Below are positions 1 through 3,917 of a stretch of DNA of 5,925 bases, piece by piece. Source of the DNA: Candidatus Omnitrophota bacterium (GTDB lineage Bacteria; Omnitrophota; Gorgyraeia; Gygaellales; Profunditerraquicolaceae); the NCBI GenBank assembly GCA_020052635.1, contig JAGVOR010000034.1:1-5925 (forward strand), read 5' to 3'. The notes under the pieces are model-generated. The model did no database searches and had not been told where the DNA came from. It saw nothing but the letters and a program-made list of their open reading frames with translations. Positions within the stretch are counted from its first letter, which is position 1. Each line of letters begins with the position of its first letter. Position numbers and translations under genes: made by a program.

Positions 1-579
1 AGCGGCCTCATAGAGTTCACGCGGGATCGTTTGTAGGCCCGCCAGAAAAATAAGGAACCCCCAGCCGAAACCTTTCCAGCAATGGACAACCGCCACTGTG
101 GTTAAAGCGGTTTTAGGATCGGATAACCAGTTATGCGCAAACTGTCCCAGCCCCATCGCGATCAGCGACCGGTTAATGATATTGGCGCCGTCGATATCGT
201 TGATAATAAACCGCCAGGCCATTCCCACGACTACCTCGGACAAAACCGGGGGGATAAAAAAGATCACCCGGTAAAAATTCTTCATTTTTATTTCACGGTC
301 GCAGGCCCAGGCGAGCATAAAAGCCAGGATATTCTGTAAGGTGAGGGCAATCAGGGTAATGTAACCGGCATTCCACATCGCCCGCCACCAGTTGGCATCC
401 TGGAAAAAGATCTCCTTAAAATTACCCAGGCCGACAAATACCTTGGTGAAAGAAATCCCGTCCCACTCAAAAAGGCCAAGCTGGAAAACCCAGACAAAAG
501 GAATAATGTAGAAAATGGAAAATATCGTTACCGCCGGCAGGACAAAAACGTAATTTTCTAAAGTTTCTCTTATCCTCAT
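1..579 (-). CDS. Carbohydrate ABC transporter permease, MalF/UgpA type (partial, 3' end beyond left edge)
   Basis: This is an inner-membrane permease subunit of a sugar ABC importer; it would pair with a second permease and an ATPase to carry substrate delivered by the adjacent binding protein. Only the first 193 residues are in the window. The start ATG at 579-577 overlaps the TGA stop of the binding-protein gene (ATGA), so translation is probably coupled. Visible features: a first hydrophobic helix at about residues 10-33; the 'FEWDGISF' and 'GLGNFKEIF' segments typical of this family after TM1; hydrophobic helices at about 70-92 and 104-124 (with 'RVIFFIPP'); and a helix at about 160-181 leading into 'GLQTIPRELYEAA'. 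The last three residues, E191-A192-A193, start the EAA loop that docks on the ATPase. Family members are usually about 290-310 residues, so about a third is missing. Family identification is firm; the sugar cannot be told. Confidence 0.93.
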   Translation of the reverse strand, partial: MRIRETLENYVFVLPAVTIFSIFYIIPFVWVFQLGLFEWDGISFTKVFVGLGNFKEIFFQDANWWRAMWNAGYITLIALTLQNILAFMLAWACDREIKMKNFYRVIFFIPPVLSEVVVGMAWRFIINDIDGANIINRSLIAMGLGQFAHNWLSDPKTALTTVAVVHCWKGFGWGFLIFLAGLQTIPRELYEAA

Positions 580-1874
580 TGCGCTCTTTTCTTGGCTAAT
601 TCCCGTTCTTTAACCTTCTGGACCTCGCTGGCCACCTGCTCCGGGGTCTTTTCTCCGATAATAATCGACTGGATCCCCCGGTCAAAAGCCTCAATGACTA
701 AAGAAAACTCCGAAACCCCCCAAACATTAGGGTGAGTGGCATAATCCATACCGCGGGCAAACTGCGCCAGGACCTCCGGAATTTTAGATAAACTGTTTTT
801 GTTAGCCGGCAGGTTATTGGTAGAAGCGGCTAAAAACGCCTGCTGGTCCTGGTTGGTTAACCAAATTAAAAATTTTACCGCCTCCTCTTTATTTTTGGAA
901 CGGCCATTGACCATAAAAGATGAGCCGGCTCCTCCCCAAATCGCTATCGGATATTTGTCCGACGCCTTGGGCGGAAGCATTGCCCCGTACTCTAAATTAG
1001 GGTTCATTCCTTTATAAACATTCACGCACCAGGAACCGTTAAAAGCGAATACCGCCTTTTCATTGGCAAAAAGCTGCTCGGCGGATTTATTAATCATCGT
1101 CACTACCCCCTGGGCCAGGACACCGGATTCCTGCATTTGTTTAAAAATAGCAAAGACCTGGATCCAGTCTGGATCGGTATAAGGAACCTCACCTTTGATC
1201 GTCGCCAAAACCTTATCTTTGCCCATAATATTAAAGGCGTAATTACTCGCCAGGCAATCGATCATCCAAACCTCCCCCCATCCGGAAACTAACCCCTGCA
1301 GGCCGGCGGCCTGAATTTTAGCGCCGATATCCAAAAACTCCTGTAAGCTTTGCGGAGGACGGTTAGGATTTAAACCTAGCTGACTAAAAAGTTTTTTATT
1401 GTAGACCATCTGAATGGTCATAATGTCGATCGGTACACCGTAAACACCCGGGTTAATCCCGTAACTGTTCTGCGGAGCAAATTCATTCACCGCCAGGGCT
1501 TTAGGAAAGAAGGTATTTTTCCAGTTTTGGTTATCCGCCTCCATATAAGAGGTAAGGTCAAGAATATGCCCGGCCTTGATGAAAGAAGCAAAATCCCTTT
1601 TTTCACCTAAAATGCCGAAAACATCGGGGAGATTTGTGCCTTGCCCGGCGGCGCGGATTTTCTGTGTATAAGCGTCAGAAGGAGCATAAAGCTCAAAGTT
1701 AACTTTTATGCCGGTTAAAGCTTCGTACTGTTTGGCTAGTTCTTGGAAAGCTGAATCGCGGTCGGTCATCCAGTGCCAGACGCTAATGGTAGGTTTTGAA
1801 TCGGTTTTTTGCACGGAACAGCCCAATACCGAAGATAATACAAAAACACCTAAAAACAGGTTCTTAAACCACAT
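576..1874 (-). CDS. Extracellular solute-binding lipoprotein, family 1 (sugar ABC importer)
   Basis: This 432-residue protein is the substrate-capturing subunit of the importer whose permease follows directly. Residues 1-19 form a lipoprotein signal peptide: one Lys (K4), a hydrophobic core, then V16-L17-G18-C19, a lipobox with Cys19 as the lipidation site. The mature part shows family 1 (UgpB/MalE-like, COG1653) hallmarks: an N-terminal strand 'ISVWHWMTDRD' (30-40), 'GVPIDIMTIQMVYNKKLF' in the hinge region (146-163), 'EQLFANEKAVFAFNGSW' (266-282), matching the family signature of a small-residue run ending in G-x-W, and a C-terminal 'EEAVKFLIWLTN' helix (330-341). Length is normal. The start is fixed by the SD AAGGAG six bases before the ATG. 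Being first in the operon, it probably sits under the promoter at 1963-1990. Substrate specificity (mono-, oligosaccharide or glycerol phosphate) cannot be read from sequence. Confidence 0.95.
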   Translation of the reverse strand: MWFKNLFLGVFVLSSVLGCSVQKTDSKPTISVWHWMTDRDSAFQELAKQYEALTGIKVNFELYAPSDAYTQKIRAAGQGTNLPDVFGILGEKRDFASFIKAGHILDLTSYMEADNQNWKNTFFPKALAVNEFAPQNSYGINPGVYGVPIDIMTIQMVYNKKLFSQLGLNPNRPPQSLQEFLDIGAKIQAAGLQGLVSGWGEVWMIDCLASNYAFNIMGKDKVLATIKGEVPYTDPDWIQVFAIFKQMQESGVLAQGVVTMINKSAEQLFANEKAVFAFNGSWCVNVYKGMNPNLEYGAMLPPKASDKYPIAIWGGAGSSFMVNGRSKNKEEAVKFLIWLTNQDQQAFLAASTNNLPANKNSLSKIPEVLAQFARGMDYATHPNVWGVSEFSLVIEAFDRGIQSIIIGEKTPEQVASEVQKVKERELAKKRAQ

Positions 1875-1880
1875 CCTTTA

Positions 1881-1886
1881 CTCCTT
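1881..1886 (-). promoter_or_regulatory. Ribosome-binding site of the solute-binding protein gene
   Basis: AAGGAG on the minus strand, six bases before the ATG at 1874-1872. Its first four bases can pair with an upstream CCTTG in the leader, so it may be partly masked by RNA structure. Confidence 0.8.
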
Positions 1887-1931
1887 GCCCGCAAGGGCAC
1901 ACCCGCGCAATTCCTTATAAGCGCGGCGTGT
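1883..1931 (-). promoter_or_regulatory. Structured 5' leader of the ABC transporter operon
   Basis: The leader RNA can form a 10-bp GC-rich stem between 1931-1921 and 1908-1899 (one bulged base, 12-base loop). Next to it are two mutually exclusive small hairpins. One is TGCCC-TTGC-GGGCA (1899-1886), which leaves nearly all of the SD free. The other is CCTTG-CGGG-CAAGG (1896-1883), which pairs with the AAGG of the SD. This is seen directly as complementarity. A role in translation control is inference; the large stem could equally be a DNA operator. Confidence 0.4.
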
Positions 1932-1962
1932 TCCGTTTTTTAGTTGAAGATTATTCACGAGG

Positions 1963-1990
1963 AATATATTACAAAGAGACGTAATGTAAA
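1963..1990 (-). promoter_or_regulatory. Probable sigma-70-type promoter of the ABC transporter operon
   Basis: On the minus strand, TTTACA (1990-1985; 5 of 6 to the -35 consensus) and TATATT (1968-1963; 5 of 6 to the -10 consensus) are separated by 16 bases. This would start transcription near 1956 and give a leader of about 80 bases. The spacer almost exactly holds an inverted repeat, ATTAC-N8-GTAAT (1985-1968), a possible operator. A second -35-like TTGACC lies further upstream, with no good -10 at the right distance. Confidence 0.55.
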
Positions 1991-2096
1991 AACTTAACAT
2001 ATTTTAACCGGCAGGTCAAGTTTTTTATTGGCTCACCCGGCAAAGCAAAACGGCAGGTTTTCAAGCAGTAGTCTCCCTGCAAAATAAGCCCAGCGG

Positions 2097-2789
2097 TTAA
2101 GCGCGTAATAGGCGAGAGATTCCCATTAAATCGGCTCTTTCCAACTCAATCCCCGAATGAAAATTCCCCTGGCCGGCTAACTTGGTCCAAACTACCTGCC
2201 CTCTGGTATACAAAGGATCGGTACTATTAGGAACATTCAACCAAATTTCCAAGTTAGATTGCGACTCCAGTTGCTGGCTAGTAGATAACCCTAAACCCTT
2301 CGCGCTCACATCAAAAGTCTGCGCTTGGCCTTCCTGGCCGTCTAAACCGACAAACCGCGCAGTGAATTCTTTCTTGAATCTCTCGAATATCCGATGGTCA
2401 TTCATCCCCTCACCTCCTTTCCCTTGAGCATCAGTTTCTAGCCACAGCATCTTATCTGGATCATCATTAGGATAAAAAGCGCTAATAAATTTATTGATCT
2501 TATCTTTATCTGCCTCTTTTATCTCGCTGAAATAAAGCCCGTAATGGTTACTTCCATTGATGACCCTATGCCAGGCCGCCCAAACTTTTGCTTCGATCGT
2601 GTAATTTTCAGAAAGCCGCAGGCTCATTTTGAAAGCGGTATTCATCGGCAGCTTGGTATGCAAAACCAACTGCGCTCCGACGGCATTCAGATCCTTAATC
2701 TGGCAGTATGATTCATGCACGGCCTGCCGCAATCTGAATAAGGAACGTCGGTTAATCTGCCAGCGGGGCAGCCTTCTACGCTCGTACAT
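2097..2789 (-). CDS. Tandem PilZ-domain protein (two PilZ domains)
   Basis: A probable soluble cyclic-di-GMP receptor of 230 residues. The ATG at 2789-2787 is preferred over the in-frame ATG at 2795, because the SD AAGGAG lies six bases before the former but directly abuts the latter. Numbering from 2789: domain 1 (about 4-108) starts 'YERRRLPRWQIN' with R5xxxR9, but its second motif reads D33-L-N-A-V-G38, with Asn where Ser is usual. Domain 2 (about 129-230) has R133-I-F-E-R137 and a canonical D160-V-S-A-K-G165. PilZ proteins bind cyclic-di-GMP through RxxxR and [D/N]xSxxG, so domain 2 looks binding-competent and domain 1 doubtful. The domain 1 N-terminus closely matches the upstream PilZ gene, indicating duplication. 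The gene overlaps that upstream gene by 14 bases in another frame. An internal SD and ATG at residue 129 could yield a separate 102-residue single-domain product. What it regulates is unknown. Confidence 0.88.
   Translation of the reverse strand: MYERRRLPRWQINRRSLFRLRQAVHESYCQIKDLNAVGAQLVLHTKLPMNTAFKMSLRLSENYTIEAKVWAAWHRVINGSNHYGLYFSEIKEADKDKINKFISAFYPNDDPDKMLWLETDAQGKGGEGMNDHRIFERFKKEFTARFVGLDGQEGQAQTFDVSAKGLGLSTSQQLESQSNLEIWLNVPNSTDPLYTRGQVVWTKLAGQGNFHSGIELERADLMGISRLLRA
2403..2420 (-). promoter_or_regulatory. Internal ribosome-binding site and ATG inside the tandem PilZ gene
   Basis: AAAGGAGGTGA (2420-2410) is an almost complete complement of the 16S rRNA 3' tail. It is followed after four bases by an in-frame ATG (2405-2403); the GGAGG core is seven bases from the ATG. 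Translation from here would make a 102-residue protein (2405-2097) containing only the second, canonical PilZ domain. The linker it encodes, 'GKGGEG', carries no obvious structural constraint. This is the strongest SD in the window, stronger than that of the gene's own start. Confidence 0.7.
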
Positions 2790-3147
2790 TTGCATCTCCT
2801 TCCCACCAATGCTTAACGATCAAGCCGTGGAAATTAGTATCGATATAATTTTTTAAGTTTGCTTGGGCGGTCTTGTCGATCCGGTCAAAAGAAAGGCCGT
2901 AAAGGTTCCTTTCAAACTGCTCCTGCCGCCAAACCACCTGCGCCCCAAGCTCCAATTCCAAATCTTGCGCCAAAGTCAGCTTAAAATTAGCGAAGACATC
3001 GTCAAATAAATTTCTTGTTAAAGAAACGCACATGCCACCCGCGCTGATATCTTCCACCACGCAGCGAATAGGGTGTACCCCATTCTCAAAAGTTAACTTT
3101 GCGCCTTGATTAATCTGCCAACGCGGCTTAATCCTGCGCTCATCCAT
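2776..3147 (-). CDS. Single PilZ-domain protein
   Basis: A probable cyclic-di-GMP receptor of 123 residues. The ATG at 3147-3145 is chosen because AGGAAGGA (3160-3153) lies five bases upstream. The frame also extends to a TTG at 3180, but that start has no SD and would add an unlikely 11-residue basic leader. Visible motifs: 'MDERRIKPRWQIN' with R5xxxR9, then D33-I-S-A-G-G38, both canonical PilZ ligand-binding elements; the beta-barrel follows with 'LGAQVVWRQ' and 'LYGLSFDRID', then a C-terminal helix (about 96-107). No signal peptide or membrane segment is present, so it should be cytoplasmic. The end 'WWEGDA' resembles 'WLETDA' at the end of domain 1 of the downstream protein, supporting tandem duplication. 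It is first in a two-gene unit: its TAG stop lies past the start of the next gene, so the two should be translationally coupled. Confidence 0.88.
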   Translation of the reverse strand: MDERRIKPRWQINQGAKLTFENGVHPIRCVVEDISAGGMCVSLTRNLFDDVFANFKLTLAQDLELELGAQVVWRQEQFERNLYGLSFDRIDKTAQANLKNYIDTNFHGLIVKHWWEGDANVRA

Positions 3148-3164
3148 GTTTTTCCTTCCTGATC

Positions 3165-3178
3165 GCCTGCAGGCAGGC
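3165..3178 (-). repeat. Small GC-rich hairpin before the PilZ gene SD
   Basis: The minus strand reads GCCTG-CCTG-CAGGC, a five-base-pair stem with a four-base loop, containing a perfect 10-base palindrome (3165-3174). It is GC-rich in an otherwise AT-rich leader and ends four bases before the SD-like AGGAAGGA. It could be a translation-modulating hairpin or a copy of a short dispersed genomic repeat; the window has no second copy. Confidence 0.35.
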
Positions 3179-3216
3179 AAGTCCTAAGCTACTGGGACAA
3201 GTTAACTTACACATAA

Positions 3217-3245
3217 ATTATCCCTCATTTTTTTGCATAAATCAA
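3217..3245 (-). promoter_or_regulatory. Probable sigma-70-type promoter of the PilZ gene pair
   Basis: On the minus strand, TTGATT (3245-3240; 4 of 6 to the -35 consensus) and GATAAT (3222-3217; 5 of 6 to the -10 consensus) are separated by an ideal 17 bases. Transcription would start near 3210, about 60 bases before the PilZ ATG. The palindrome at 3263-3282 begins 17 bases upstream of the -35 element. Confidence 0.5.
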
Positions 3246-3262
3246 GTAAAAAGTTTATTTTT

Positions 3263-3282
3263 AAAAGAAAACGTTTTCTTTT
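3263..3282. promoter_or_regulatory. Perfect 20-base palindrome, LacI-family operator-like
   Basis: A perfect two-fold symmetric sequence centred on CG between 3272 and 3273, with core GAAAACGTTTTC. LacI/PurR/CcpA-family operators characteristically have a central CG flanked by A-rich and T-rich halves, which this matches. It lies just upstream of the PilZ promoter, where an activator or upstream repressor site would fit. As an RNA hairpin it has only two G-C pairs per arm, so it would be a weak terminator for the gene ending at 3467. The assignment as an operator is inference. Confidence 0.4.
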
Positions 3283-3466
3283 TAACATATTGTCATACAA
3301 TGACTTATAATTCATAGCCCCTAACAAATTCTTGTTGTTTAAATGAGATAAATTATATAATTTTTAAAACATTTTCCAATCATTTTTTTATATAACTTGA
3401 TGCTCCGTAAAAGTTTCGAACTTTACCCGATTAGGCTATAAGTATTACTTCCTTACAATCGCCTCT

Positions 3467-3859
3467 CTATTTATTAAACATTTTGCGCGTCGAAGGTAAT
3501 AAGAAATAGGCCATAAAAACTAAAAAGAACATTATTAATCCGACCTGATGAAAATGCAAAGTGAAGTTCTTTTTTGAAGAACCACCTATACAAATATAGA
3601 TGTATATCAAAAAGCTGGCTAACAATCCTGTAAAAATATAAAAAACCCAATATGCCCATCTTTTCAATTTAAACAAATTAACTATCGTAAAAAGATAAAG
3701 GGTAGGCATAGATATAACCAGTAACAATAATAATATCGGTGATAAATAATGTCCTATTGGCATTGCAAGCATTAAAAATAGAAGATACCCGGTATAACAA
3801 TCGACACCTATCGCTATTAAGCTTAATATTACTAGTAAAAATACGTTCAACTTATTCAT
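3467..3859 (-). CDS. Small four-helix membrane protein, unknown function
   Basis: A 130-residue protein not recognised as any known family. It has four hydrophobic segments at about residues 5-31, 38-62, 68-91 and 104-121. Basic clusters (KLKR at 64-67 and RK near the C-terminus) follow helices 2 and 4, which by the positive-inside rule suggests both termini are cytoplasmic. No catalytic motif is visible. The start is supported by GGAGG (3868-3864) four bases before the ATG. The gene is AT-rich compared with the transporter genes and carries many A/T-ending codons, which may mean acquired DNA or simply relaxed selection on a membrane protein. It follows the large HEAT/hydrolase gene by 58 bases on the same strand and may be co-transcribed with it. 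That it is a real gene is likely from its SD, length and coherent hydrophobic pattern. Confidence 0.75.
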   Translation of the reverse strand: MNKLNVFLLVILSLIAIGVDCYTGYLLFLMLAMPIGHYLSPILLLLLVISMPTLYLFTIVNLFKLKRWAYWVFYIFTGLLASFLIYIYICIGGSSKKNFTLHFHQVGLIMFFLVFMAYFLLPSTRKMFNK

Positions 3860-3917
3860 GATTCCTCCCTATTAAAACTACATCTTCATATAATGCAAAA
3901 ATTACATTAGAACTATT

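Larger units (their letters stand above)
3148..3466. other. Gene-free AT-rich intergenic region
   Basis: This 319-base gap separates the membrane-protein gene from the PilZ pair and holds no convincing open frame on either strand. In order along the minus strand it contains an AT-rich stretch with a weak hairpin (AAAGTT-TCG-AACTTT, 3410-3424), two interleaved inverted repeats (ATTGT-cat-ACAAT at 3289-3301 and GTCAT-aca-ATGAC at 3292-3304), the 20-base palindrome, the probable promoter, and the leader with its GC-rich hairpin and SD. No strong factor-independent terminator was found for the upstream gene. Confidence 0.6.

Noticed and set aside
133..339. A plus-strand 68-codon open frame.
   Set aside because: It lies antisense to the permease, has no SD, and its product resembles nothing; the minus-strand frame is clearly coding.
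1899..1941. A plus-strand terminator: GC-rich stem at 1899-1931 followed by a T run at 1936-1941.
   Set aside because: No plus-strand gene lies upstream to be terminated, and on the transcribed minus strand the T run precedes the stem; it is better read as leader structure.
2053..2080. A terminator after the tandem PilZ gene (GCAGG/CCTGC stem with T-rich downstream sequence).
   Set aside because: The stem is only five base pairs with an 18-base loop and the T tract is interrupted by GC, so it falls short of a credible factor-independent terminator.
3474..3659. A 61-codon minus-strand frame overlapping the small membrane protein.
   Set aside because: It is an alternate frame inside a better supported gene that has its own SD and a coherent four-helix pattern.
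3860..3917. A separate promoter for the small membrane-protein gene in the 58-base gap.
   Set aside because: AT-rich hexamers are present, but no -35/-10 pair at acceptable spacing was found; co-transcription with the upstream gene is simpler.
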